From NCBI RefSeq assembly GCF_001039355.2, contig NW_019776068.1, forward strand, positions 267,569 through 331,568: DNA of 64,000 nt, written 5' to 3'. Under the pieces are notes generated by a model. The model was given only the letters and a program-made list of their open reading frames with translations, was not told the DNA's origin and ran no database searches. Within the stretch, counting starts at the first letter, position 1. The number at the start of each line of letters is the position of its first letter. Below, piece after piece: positions 39,988 through 51,300 of this stretch. Made by a program: the position numbers and the translations under genes. Source of the DNA: Lingula anatina (lineage: Eukaryota > Brachiopoda > Lingulata > Lingulida > Lingulidae).

Positions 39988-40249
39988 CTAAGAAGTATTT
40001 CCTGTCATCTTCTTCTGGTTGGCTATCTCTTCATCTATGGCATCCCCGAACTCAGAGAAGGCACGCTCCGCCTCGTAGTCTCGCTTTCCCTCCCTAAGCT
40101 TCCTCACCAGTGCCGATACTCTCTGCTCTTTGTCTGATTCACGCCACACTTGATCCCTGTCTTGATCATTGATCACTCTTTTGTCCAGCAATTTCTGCAA
40201 TATCTCACCGAGGGCGTCTTCTGGAAGCTCCATAGCCAAGTCGGGCAAC
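39988..40249 (-). CDS. LRR-Roc-COR-CARD-like protein, exon 3 (second C-terminal CARD/death-fold-like domain)
   Basis: Terminal exon, residues 1503-1588. The acceptor AG is at 40251-40250 on the minus strand. The split AG|G codon (Arg) joins exon 2 in frame and the stop TAG is at 39988-39990. The helical pattern ELPEDALGEILQKLLDKRVI followed by NDQDRDQV, RVSALVRKLREG and a last helix resembles a CARD (L..LL.+.VI...D.D.V...L...L). It is more diverged than the exon 2 domain, so a generic death-fold domain is the safer name. No catalytic motif is present. One exon per death-fold domain is a common arrangement in such proteins. Confidence 0.8.
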
Positions 40250-41225
40250 CTTATGAGTAATTAGAAAAAATATCGAGCGTAATATCAGAGACAGATAGAC
40301 GCAGAAAGAGTTTGTACAGCCCATTTGGCATGTAGCCAGAGAGCCAAACGTCAATTTTGTATATAACGGACATTTCATCGATTGAGTTTTAGCCGTGCTC
40401 ACACACTTATCGGTAATTTACTAGTATTTTTCCCGGTTATTGTACCTAGTGATTTTAAAAGCAGAGTGAAAGGAACAAAATTACAATTTTCAAATCAGCC
40501 TTGCAAATTGTATCCAGCTGTACTCCCTCTGTGTTATGCAAACGGGAGGTATCAACTACTCTATGTCATTGAGTATCAATGTTGTAACGTAAATGAATTA
40601 CAATTTCACTTATTGCAGATAATAATTTTAACGGAATCAAATGAGTAAAAGGATAGATAATTCTTGAGAGCAAGTTAAATTTCTTCAAGAGTCAACAGAT
40701 GTAGAAATTTATTTCGTAGTAGAAAAAGATGGAACATGTCAAAGTCACATATACTTCGATTTGATTGGTTAATTTCTTAATATATTTTCCAAGTTTCTGA
40801 CACGTGTATTTTAACACATGCTAACTAAGGATGGATATAGCGCAAGCATGAGTAATTCAAATGACATTTTAAATGTTTTTAGTTAACGACAAATTTCTTA
40901 CAAATTACCTTATAAGGAAATGTTGAATGATGGTTTGCAACATGATAATGGAAAAGTCCTTGTCATCACGCAAAGACAATGGAAAGAAAACAAGTAAATG
41001 CATGATCAGCACGGAGAAATAGCATATAAATACTTGTGAGGGTCGCTGAATAAACGTTAGAAAGCTCCAGACCGTTGTTATTCCTCACTAAAACATCAAG
41101 TTTTACTAATTTTTCCCTAATTTTCTGGCTTAAAGTTTTATTTCAGAAATTAATTTCAAGTATACTTCAAATTTACAAAATCAATAATGTATATCAATTT
41201 TAGAAGTGAGGACTGTTCAATATTA

Positions 41226-41262
<37 letters not shown>

Positions 41263-41604
41263 TTATAAACGAACCGCTCGATTGTAACAAACATAGAAAC
41301 ACTAAAATTGAAGCAAAGGCAACAACTTTGGTGCAACTTTGGACCAGTTACGCGAAAGAAGAGTTATGTTAATTTCAATTCAAGAAAAATTTGATCCACT
41401 TCAGTTCGACATTAATCCATATTAATATCCTGATTAAGCCACACCCTTCTTGCTATTAAACAAACAAGATACCTCATTTAATAGGGATAGAACTGACTTA
41501 TATTGGGTTAAAGTAGACTGCACTTTTGGCTGAGAGACCAGAACAGCTTTTTGGTCCAAAAAACTATTATAAATCGACGCCTGCATCGACCTTTCAAAAC
41601 CTAC
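40250..41604 (-). other. intron 2 of the LRR-Roc-COR gene
   Basis: Bordered by GTAGGT (41604 downward) and a T-rich tract then AG at 40251-40250. Contains an (AAT)n microsatellite at about 41226-41261. No other gene was seen. Confidence 0.75.
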
Positions 41605-41875
41605 CTCAGCATCCGAGCCGTTTCTGGATGTCCGCTGTCATGGAGAGCACCACAGAACACGTAAAAGGCAAAATCGCTCTTGGCTTTAAGGAATGTCGAA
41701 AGTCTAAAATCTTCGTCTGGATCAAGGAATGTTGTCTTTTCTTCCTCAGTTAGCATACCGGATTTACTGAGTCGACTGAGTATCTTGCGGAGACTGTTGA
41801 ATGTACCGCGGATGATCTTCACAGTGTGGTTAACGTGTTTGTCAAGGGATGTACAGTGCAGGGTTGTCATTTTTC
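41605..41875 (-). CDS. LRR-Roc-COR-CARD-like protein, exon 2 (first C-terminal CARD-like domain)
   Basis: Residues 1412-1502. The acceptor TTTTATAG (minus strand) lies just before 41875. Exon 1 ends with G, completed by GA here to give Gly, and exon 2 ends with AG of a split Arg codon. The order LRKILSRLSKSGMLTEEEK, then FLKAKSDFAFYVFCGALHDS, then GHPETARMLR is a clear CARD-like pattern: the last part matches the F..FC.AL..TGH..LA..L ending of many CARDs. The family's role would be homotypic recruitment of another CARD protein. Identification is by eye, not by a profile search. Confidence 0.82.
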
Positions 41876-42089
41876 CTATAAAAGAAAATATCTTGTCTTT
41901 AGATGTAGGGGGAACGAAATATCAATGACCTACGTGCAAAATTACTTAACACAAAATTACAACCTCACCTGCACTGATTTCTGCGATATCAAATAATAAT
42001 AATCCATACAAGTTGATAAAAAGTTACATTTTATATAGTAACACGCAACAAAATTGTAGTACGTGTTATTATAAAATGGTTTTATTTAC

Positions 42090-45000
42090 CTTTTGTTACT
42101 GGAAAGAAGAAGTCTGCTGAAGCCAAGTTGTTGGGATCTTCCTCGGGGCACGGATGATAAGGTGCTGGTTCTTCAAGGGGAACATTAAGTATAGATTTAG
42201 GGGCGTCAAACAGGGTTGGTGGATCCTTCTCCTCTCGTACACAGTGTGGACACACCAGGAATTCATCGCGAGGAGAACCGGGAAATTCTCTCTCCACAAG
42301 AGCTACAAGATCCTGAAAAATCACCAGGCTGTGCTCCTTCAGCTGAGCAGGATTTTCACCGCGTATGGAGAGACGAAGAACTCCATTGGTTGATCTTCCA
42401 CTGAGCCTTCTCTCAAAACACATTTGGAACTGGCTGTCGAGTTCAGCATAAAAACCATCTTTCCAGTCTTGAGATGTTGATTTGTAATGTCCTAAAAAAC
42501 CATGGAGATGCACTGCCGCCATTTCGTAGAGACCAGGGGGACAGGCGGTGGGAAAATGGACCTCAGTCGAAATCTGCAACTTCTCTCTTGATGGAAGAGA
42601 AGGCCATTTTGAGGAAATACAATTTGGTCTATCTTCATTCAGAAGCCATGGGAAATGGTATCGGTTTTCATCAGCACGTTTCACAACGTAACAAATCTCA
42701 AATTTCTTTAGCAACTCTATCATGGCATCAAGACCGGGGTTTTCAAAGTTAAATCGCCACCATAAACACTCCAACATGGTTTTACTGATCACACCTCTTT
42801 GCAGTACATCTTTCTTTGCTGATTCAAATTTCCTTTCAGTGTACTTTTTGTTGAAAGGGTCAGTATCGTACACAAGAACTGATTTCATATCGTGGCAGAG
42901 GACTGCTCTTAAGATATCAATGAAAACATCTTGTCTGTGGAATATGAAGTTTTTCAGCAACGGCTTGTCTCTGAACCAAAGAACAACACCTGTAGCATGT
43001 AAGAAATTCAACACGTCTTCAATTCTTTGGGATTCGCCACCTCTTTGCATTTGTGGAGGTGTCTTCTCTGCCATTGTTGCAAGGGACTCCAGAGTTAGGA
43101 AATGATATTGTCCATTCTTTTTTGCTGTCTCTATGTGCTCCACCATCTGCAGCCATGTCTCAGGGAGTACGAATTTCTTTTCTTTAGCTCTTCTAATTAA
43201 CTCTTCTTTAAGTTCGACCATTCCGTATCCAGTTTGAGAACTAGTGACAAAAACGCTTCTGTTAATATATGGTGGATTTTGTATCAGCATTTTGATACGC
43301 TTCATCTTTTCATTGTACGCCTCTGGATACGGCTTTCTGAAGGCACCCCTTTTCTCTAATTCTTCCAGAATTGTTCTTAATTCGAATGCCTTATCACGTA
43401 AGTGAAACCTGAGAGCACGCAACACCTGTTTTTTTCTGGTTTCCAACTCTTCATTGTTCAGGCGGTCTGCATGAGAACCTACAAGTAATATGGTTGAATC
43501 TTGTGCTCTGCTGTGAACGTTATCTATCCAGCTTCTGACAATGTCGTTATATTTCAAAGAGACATCCTGGAGATTGAACACTATCAGTGTGATTGCTTCC
43601 TTGGTTATGAAGAAATTATGTGCGACTTTGTAGACTTCATGACCACCAAAATCGTTAATGTTAAGGAAAACGTCTTCCTTTGGCGACCACTGGATCTGCT
43701 CCATGACGTGTGTTCTGTCTGACGTAGTTGTTAAGAAAGGGCTTCCGGATGTCAGAGTTTTCACTAAACTTGTCTTCCCTGCACATGTTTCACCAAGGAT
43801 ATTTACCTGTAGTCTTGATGATGATGTCGCTCTACTTTTGATAAGATCATCAAAATATCTAAAAACGGCATCCTTTCCTCTATCTGCTACTTCCTGTGGT
43901 GGCTGTATTAAAATATTCCCTATCAGGTTCAAATCCAAAAGATTCTTAAGTTGTGATATCTGAGGTGGCACTGTAGTGATTTGGTTATTCTCTATGTCAA
44001 GTGTCTCCAGTCTCACCAACTTACACACTGGTAACGGGAGTTCTTCCAACTTGTTATTGGACAGCTTCAATTGTTTCAGTTTCTTAAGTTGTGATATCTC
44101 GGGTATTACTGTAGTGATTTGGTTATTCTGTAGGTCAAGTGTCTCCAGGCTCACCAACTCACAGACTGGCAACGGGAGTTCTTCCAACTTGTTATTGGAC
44201 AGGTACAATTTTTTCAGATTCTTAAGTTGTGTTATCTGAGGTGGTACTCTAGTGATTTGGTTATTATGTAGGTCAAGTGTCTCCAGTCTCACCAACTCAC
44301 AGACTGGCAACGGGAGTTCTTCCAACTTGTTAGAGTACAGATACAAATATTTCAGGTTCTTAAGTTGTGATATCTGAGGTGGCACTGTAGTGATTTGGTT
44401 ATTCTGTAGGCTAAGTGTCTCCAGTCTCACCAACTCACACACTGGCAACGGGAGTTCTTCCAACTTGTTATTGAACAGGTACAATCGTTTCAGATTCTTA
44501 AGTTGCGCTATCTCCGGTGGTACTGTAGTGATTTTGTTCATCCAAAATGAAAGTGTCTCCAGTCTCACCAACTCACACACTGTAAACGGGAGTTCTTTAA
44601 GCATGTTATAGGACAAGTCCAATTGTTTCAGATTCTTAAGCTGTGTTATCTGAGGTGGTACTGAAGTGATGTTGTTCCCCGGTAATGAAAGTGCCTCCAG
44701 TCTCACCAACTCACACACTGGAGACGGGATTTTTATCAACTCGTTATTGGACAAGTTCAGTTGTTTCAAATTCTTAAGTTGTGATATCTGAGGTGGCACT
44801 GTGATGAATTTGTTTCCCTCAAGGTAAAGAGTCTCTAGTCCCACTAATTCACATAGTGGCAATTGGAGTTCTTCCAACTTGTTATTTGACAAGTCCAATT
44901 GTTTCAGATTCTTAAGTGGTGTTACTTGAGGTGATACTGTAGTGATTTCATTATTCCTTAGGCCAAGTGTCTCCAGTCTCACCAACTCACACACTGGAGA

Positions 45001-46323
45001 CGGGATTTTTTCCAACTTGTTATTGGACAAGTTCAGTTGTTTCAAATTCTTAAGTTGTGATATCTGAGGTGGCACTGTAATGAATTTGTTTCCCTCAAGA
45101 TAAAGAGTCTCTAGTCCCACTAATTCACAAAGTGGCAACGGGAGTTCTTCCAACTTGTTATTGGACAGGTTTAGTTGTTTCACACTCCTAAGTTGTGTTA
45201 TCTGGGATGGAACTGTAGTAATATTGGTATTCCTGAATGAAAGTGCCTCCAGCCTAATCAACTTACATACTGACAACGGAAATTCTTTGAAATTCTTATC
45301 AGACAGGTTTAGTTTCTTCAGACTTTTAAGTTGCGATATCTCAGGTGGCAATGTGGAGATTTGGTTATTCTCAAGGTCAAGTGTTTCCAGTCTCACCAAC
45401 GCACACACTGGCAAAGGCAGTTCCCCCAACTTGTTATGGGATAGGTTTAAAATCTTCATATCCTTTAGTTCTTTAATTTCCGATGGCACTGTAGTGATTT
45501 CGTTTTCTGACAGGTCAAGGGATTCTAGTGTCTTTAGTCCACATAGATATGGTGGGAATTTTTTCAAACTATTCGATGACATGCTTAATTCCTTCAGGTT
45601 TTGAAGTAATGTTATCTTTTTCGGTACTGATACATAGCCTGTATTCTTCATGGAAATGTTTTCCAGAGTTTTTATTTTACACACTTCAAGCGGGAATTCT
45701 TCCAAAGGGTTGCTGGAGAGGTCTAACTTCTTTAAGCTGCAAAGTTGCTTAAGTTGTGGCGTGATGGATGCTATTTTGTTGCCTTTTAGATCAAGCTCCC
45801 TCAGATTCGCCAGGTCACATAATGGAAGTGGAAGGTCTGTCAATTGGTTTTGTGACAAGTCCAGTTTTTTCAAATGCTTGGGCAAAATAATGTCTGGCGA
45901 TATTGTAGAAATATTTGAATTAGACATATCTAACTCTTCCAAGGTTTTTAAGCTACATATGTTCACTATCTGTTCTTCGTCCATTTGAGTGTTATTGGAA
46001 ACATCTAACATTCTCAGGTTTTTACAACGTGATAAGCTCTCGGGGATTCTGCATCCTAACCCTTTAAGGTTTAAGCCTGTCCATGTTTCTACCTGGTCCG
46101 TGCCCGGTCCTCGATAATTTGGATCTTCTTCAAGTTTTTGTAGGATATCTAGTTTGGCTCTGTCTCCATCAAAGTTTGGGTGTATATCACCTTGGTGATC
46201 CAAGTTTTCATTCTCGTCACCAAACAATAGGATATTATTATCATTGTCACTTTTGTCTTTGATTTGTTGCACATCCCCTCGGCCATATAATATTTCGGAC
46301 GCATCCTTTTTAGATGAAGCCAT
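42090..46323 (-). CDS. LRR-Roc-COR (ROCO family) protein, exon 1: N-terminus, 32 LRRs, Roc GTPase, COR
   Basis: Large exon giving residues 1-1411 (donor GTAAAT at 42089 downward; reading through it would add only one Lys codon before a stop). Layout: acidic N-terminus 1-80; 32 leucine-rich repeats of 23 residues, about 82-815; Roc GTPase with P-loop GETCAGKTS (844-852), switch II DFGG (D891) and SHAD at the G4 position (950-953); COR about 1060-1260; then a segment with CPHC (1358-1361). ROCO proteins bind GTP and dimerise through COR; here the LRR array would sense a ligand or partner and the C-terminal CARD-like exons would signal. No kinase domain is present, so it is closer to MFHAS1/death-fold ROCO proteins than to LRRK. 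The first ATG at 46323 is used because it opens the frame. An AG (CCTCTAG) lies four bases before it, so a 5' UTR intron is possible. Confidence 0.92.
43918..46060 (-). repeat. 138-bp (46-residue) two-LRR coding repeat array
   Basis: Within exon 1 the LRRs alternate between a type ending LPLPVCE and a type ending VPPQISQ, giving a 138-bp unit seen most clearly between about 43950 and 45450. A 276-bp block at 44760-44876 recurs almost unchanged at 45036-45150. A cysteine closes nearly every second repeat. This is coding repetition, not a satellite. Confidence 0.9.
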
Positions 46324-46736
46324 TTCTAGAGGTGAAAATGAACATGCGTGCCAATGATCACAAAAAGGCAGCTATTGGTTCAACTGGAGATACAATACGA
46401 AGAGTCAACTCCCTATCTGGGACATCAATTACTGTGCACAACTCGACAACATAGCAGGCTGTCTTCCTGGTGTGTCTGACAGGACGTGCATTGTTTTTTA
46501 ATGCAATAGATTGTGCAAAGCAGCAGCATGATTACAGGAGTGTTTTAGGCTTTTTATAAAAGTAAGTTAATCAGGATTAATTGTGGTTTTACTGCTGCTA
46601 CCATATATAAACCAAATTATGATCAGTCCGGTTTCATCAAAGTGTGAACAGGGGGAAGTTGTATACATTATAACATAAACGGTATAAGGCAAATGCTTCT
46701 TGTACTCGATTGCATTTCCAAAGGTTGGGGTGTACT

Positions 46737-46777
<41 letters not shown>

Positions 46778-46860
46778 GTAGGCCTTCCCTTCCTGCCTTC
46801 TTGCACTAGTATAATTCCTTCACTCACACAGGCAGAGTGAAGTTTATTGTATCTTTTCAC
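46324..46860. other. upstream region of the LRR-Roc-COR gene
   Basis: Probable 5' flank or 5' UTR intron of the minus-strand gene. Contains a (CA)n microsatellite at 46740-46773. No TATA box or other promoter element could be assigned with confidence. Confidence 0.4.
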
Positions 46861-47110
46861 TGGGCTGAGTGTTGGTTCCTTGATTGTTATCTACTAGCAC
46901 ACAAGATATAGATATGACTAATGTCTACCTGCAATGGTCTAGTCTTGGTTCCTTCACTGTTTTCTACCAGCACACAAAGGCGTTGATATATCTGCTGTCT
47001 CCCTGCACTGAACTGAGTATTAGTTCATTTTCTTTTCTTTGCTAGCACACAGAGGTACTGGAATGTCCACTGTTTCTCTGCCCTGGGCTAAGTCTTGAAT
47101 CTGCTACCGT
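46861..47110. repeat. diverged minisatellite, period about 74-75 bp, about 3.5 units
   Basis: Successive units start near 46861, 46935, 47009 and 47084. Each reads roughly CTGGGCTGAGTxTTGGTTCC, then a T-rich part, then CTAGCACACA, a diverged middle and CTGTCTxCCTGCA. Units have drifted considerably. It lies about 540-790 bp upstream of the LRR-Roc-COR start codon. Confidence 0.75.
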
Positions 47111-49526
47111 TTTCTAAAGTCATTTACTGACTGCTGCCTTGAATCTATTGCTTATTGATCAGTTTCTGTACGGCAAATGCTCGAAATTGAACATCTTCTC
47201 CTTCAAATAGGAGCTGGCGTGAATTCACCTTTCAGCTTTCAGGTCGTAAGCCACTGCGCAATACTGTGCTTGATGGCATTATGATAATCGTCTAATACCC
47301 TTATTTAATCGATGAGTTTACAATTAATAGTCTCATAAAAAGGTCATTGGTGTTTCAATCCTCAGTGTCTAAAGAAACGGTTTGAAATGATAACCTAAAG
47401 GGAAAAAAGACAGCAGTTATACAAGCTGACTGAAATAATATATCAATCTCTGGAAAGGAAAAGTGTTTACCTGTTTATAGGTTTTGTAGATACGAATGCA
47501 TATGATTCACCTTTACACATTTATCCACATAGAGTAGCTATGTTTCTATGATGGTTTTGAACAAGCATACGGATCATGTTGTCCACAACATGGAAAACAA
47601 ACTAATAGTGTCAAAGGCAAGCTATTAGAATATAATATACCAAACGCACCAAGGCCAGCAGTGCCAGTTTAGTGACCATGCGTTGGTAATTAATGTGTTT
47701 ATTCATATACTGAATCTTATAGCCTAAATGTAATAAAAGGCGGGTAAACATAATCCTTAAATCTGCAAGATCTTCAGCTATGCATGTTGGGTAGTCGGAT
47801 TTGCTATGCATGAACACAACATATACTAATTACATCTCGAAATGAGCATGCAGTTACATACATTAACACATGTGGCAGGCGTATAAATAATGTTTAGGGT
47901 GTCATTTTTGCGGTAACTACAATAAGCTAGAAGAAAGGCAAAAAGGAATACAAAGAACATCATAAATTGATAGCCTTAATGCTACCGCAACAAATCAACA
48001 ACTGTACAATAACAAGCTCATCCAATCGACTGAAAATAGAGTAAACTGGAGGAACATGATCGCCGATGCCTGCACCAGACCTGACACATGTTGATGACTA
48101 TAGAAAGCAAACATAAATTTGCAGTGTATATGGAGTTGAGAGTTTGTTAGCCCCTTCCTGGTCAGATGGCCCAAAAAACCTGATAGGGGGAGGATCCTGG
48201 TTAGAAAGCCTGTGAAGGCCCGTATAAACTGAGTTACTGTTAATAGCTATATTTCAATTATTTTAACCAATCATCTTAAAATTTGGCAAATTTCTGCCGG
48301 ACAGTCATAGCAGACAACATGAAAACCAAAAGCTGCTGAATCTTTCGACAGAAAATTGCATTACCTCTGACAAATTGGTGGAGCTAATGCTCTTGTAACC
48401 ATTAGTGGGTTTGCTAGTTTGTTTCTTCGGGGCTCATGGTCATTTGGTTTTTTAAATGTGAAGTTGACTTTTGCGTCAGAAATGTGAATGACGCTTTGCA
48501 GCAAAATAATACTCACTTTTTTTTTTTGATAATTATCTTTTCATGTTAAAAGAGCATTATTTCTTCTATTTCTTATGTATTATGTCTGTATTTAAAAAAA
48601 AAACCTGGAAGTTCATAAAGATTCAAGTCTAGGGTAATAATTTAAAAAAGAGCAAATAATGCAAAATTGAGAGATACACTAGTTTTGTGACATCTAAATG
48701 TTAACAGTACATTAACAGCACAGTACATATCAACAGTGCATTTTGAAGTAAACTTGCATCAATATGTTTTTATTTAACTTGAAACTTTCAAGCCATTATG
48801 ATGAAAATTATAGATGTTATGACATTTTAGTAAAGTGCATCGTTTTCAGTGTCATTCTGCAGAAATAATAGTATTCACCAGCTGACAACTTGGCCAACTT
48901 TTGTGACCATATATATTATGCTTTTCTCCTGTCTATAAGAGTAAACAGGATTGCCCATTATTTTTCTTCACACCGCAAGTAACATTTAATTTGTGAATGC
49001 CTCAAATAAATTATTCAAATGCAGTGTATTTTCTTTCCTGGAAAGTGCAGGGTGACTTGGGGTAGGAACTGTCTGCAAGGGATTTTCCTAAAATCCATAG
49101 ATGGCTAGAACGGATTTTTTTATCAGAACACATACCCAACCAATTGTTTTATTAAAGTACACAAATCTGACACACACAAAATAAAACATAAACTGTGTAA
49201 AATTTAAATATTCCTTATTGTCGATTGCAGAACCATCTCACATTCTCCATTCAGTATAATTATTTTTTTCTAAAAGAAAATAATAAAAGCCTGATATGTA
49301 TTGTATAACTTTTTACAGACTTTTAATGTTGTTGCACGTCACTTTTTTCTTTAAAATGTCAATTAACAGTATGAAAGTCGATTGCTGACAGATATTAACA
49401 AACTAAGTACTACACGCTGAATGGCTTATATATGACCACAACTACATACATATTATAAAACAGGTCTTTTCGTAAATTTTTAATATTATATGATGAATGC
49501 TGACCAAAATGTTATCTTACTGAAAA

Positions 49527-49530
<4 letters not shown>
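47111..49530. other. no gene seen
   Basis: AT-rich sequence without supported exons. One minus-strand frame of 68 codons (47611-47817) has no recognisable content. No tRNA or repeat boundaries were identified. Confidence 0.5.

Positions 49531-49586
<56 letters not shown>
49530..49586. repeat. (TA)n microsatellite
   Basis: About 28 TA units directly abutting the left edge of repeat A. The related block A' (56501) lacks it. Confidence 0.95.
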
Positions 49587-49590
<4 letters not shown>

Positions 49591-50720
49591 GTCATCTATG
49601 AAAATAAGTCGACAGAATTTATTCAAATGAGCAGCAAGAAAAATAGTTTCGACGGTTATTGCTCCACCTACCTGATAATGTCACCACGTGATCTTGGCTT
49701 TAAATCTCTGTTCCTGAGTTTCTTTCATATTCTAAGTAGCAAATGTTACATTGCAGACAACTTCTATACATATAAATGCCTCAAAGTCCATATGACCGTG
49801 GTGTCACTCCTTTGTAAGTGTTCTCCATCTGAAAAAAATGTTTTGATACATTTAATTATCTCTCACATAATAATGTCTGGTCTGTCAGAACTATCAGAAC
49901 TATGCGCCAGCGCAGTGTTCCAGTAGGAAGTGTATTGAGATCTCTCTCTTTGCACCGGTATGTAGAAAACCTATAGTGACAAGGCATTTATGGTAATGGG
50001 TCCAGCTGAATGGAACATACTGCCGCTTAAATTACACCAAATATATATAGCATCAAAATACGGTTTTAAAAGAGAACTCAAAACATATCTTTTTAAGGAT
50101 TTTGATAATTGAACTTCTTTAAAGTGTCAAAAGCTAATGTTATTCTAAATCTAATCTTTTATTTAATGTCTTGATGGTTTTACATCTTTTCCAAAGAAAT
50201 ATTGAAATTGTTTCAATTGTAAAACTATTAATTTTAAGTGCAGCCTTCAATTTGATGCCTTAACTATGGTTTTATAACTTGTTTGAAATACTGGAATATT
50301 TAAACGTTTTATCATTGTAAGGTCCATGGAACTTTTAGGGTTTTTAGAATTTAAATAAATTAATTTTATTAGTGGAGATCACGTGCTTCCGCGGAAATGA
50401 CTTCCCCCACGTACATTAATGATCTATACTCAGCTATTTATTCCCTGAAAAATTATATTCCTTGTAAAATTGTAGTATTTCTTTAACAAAATGTAAAATT
50501 ATATACCCAATATCATGACCTTGGTTTATATATTGACAAAGTCTATGGACAAACAAATATTCAACATTTGGAAATCATGCATGTTTTACACCAGAAATAT
50601 TGTGATATTGATATATCATCTCAGTGACTATTACTCCGCCACTATCATGCATGTTAGTTCCTTTAAGACACATCTATACTCCCAAACGGCTTTGCTGGCT
50701 AGTTATAATGGTACAACTGA
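49587..50720 (+). repeat. dispersed repeat A (interrupted by a LINE fragment)
   Basis: Diverged direct copy of 56501-57110 (A'). Shared words include AATGAGCAGCAAGA, GATAATGTCACCAC and TGATCTTGGCTTT, and the end AACTATCAGAACTA before the insertion. After the LINE fragment (49943-50374) similarity resumes weakly (TGCTTCCRC, CTCAGCT). The family is not recognised. Confidence 0.65.
49943..50374 (+). mobile_element. 5'-truncated LINE 3' end (ORF2 C-terminus plus 3' UTR)
   Basis: A frame at about 49972-50111 reads MGPAEWNILPLKL, then FKRELKTYLFKDFDN and stop. This is the typical C-terminus of CR1/Jockey-like reverse transcriptase ORFs (GPSEWNxLPxxLR...FKxxLKTxLF). It is followed by an AT-rich 3' UTR ending TTTAAATAAATTAATTTTATT. 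GAGATC occurs on both sides (49937-49942 and 50375-50380), and block A' shows the uninterrupted sequence. This is an old, dead-on-arrival insertion. Confidence 0.78.
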
Positions 50721-50959
50721 TAATTAAAGCGTATACATGTATGTAACTCCATACCGTTTTAACGTTCATGTATAGCTTCTCATCTCATGCCCCCAACCCT
50801 CGTATAAATTAGGACAGACTTATCTCATAATGGGGCAGTGTTTTTAAAGTTGGCGTGAGTCTCAAATGAAAATTCACTTTCAGATGAAAAAACTCATCTT
50901 TTTCTATATTCTGTAAAAAAAACCCTGAAAATGTATTCGAATTGTTTTAAAAGTAGTAG

Positions 50960-51300
50960 AAAAGCTAAGTTCAAATAAGCTCCAATCTTTTCACATGGGT
51001 AGAAAATAGCCTTCCCGCATCAGCCGGTTTCACATATAAAAGATGTTGTTTTTCAAACTAAGTGAACCGTTCAACAAACATACGGTAGGCAATGGCAACC
51101 AAACTAAAGTAAGTGCACTAGATAATAAAGTACAAATAAAAGGTAGAGAAGCTTTTCATTCCACTCTTTGTATTTCAGGTCACCACTGTTAACAAAACCG
51201 GCTCTGAATAAGCGTTGTATTACAGAGGTTGTTTGCATTACCCCACAGACGGGACATATGTCTGCAAAGAACACATAACCTTCAACGGGAGTTTCTTTTA
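50960..51300 (+). repeat. dispersed repeat B
   Basis: Diverged direct copy of about 53235-53575 (B'). Shared parts include AATAGCCT, CAGCCGG, TTCAACAAACAT, GCAACC/CAGCC followed by AAACTAAAGTA, and GGTCA(C/T)CACTG(C/T)TAACAAAA. Unrecognised family; no coding capacity. Confidence 0.65.

Noticed and set aside
43950-45450. Satellite DNA with 138-bp period
   Set aside because: The repeats are in frame and encode consensus LRRs within one long open frame.
45155-45988. Serine-rich plus-strand frames opposite the LRR gene
   Set aside because: They are antisense shadows of the repeated LRR codons, and their repeat pattern mirrors the real minus-strand frame.
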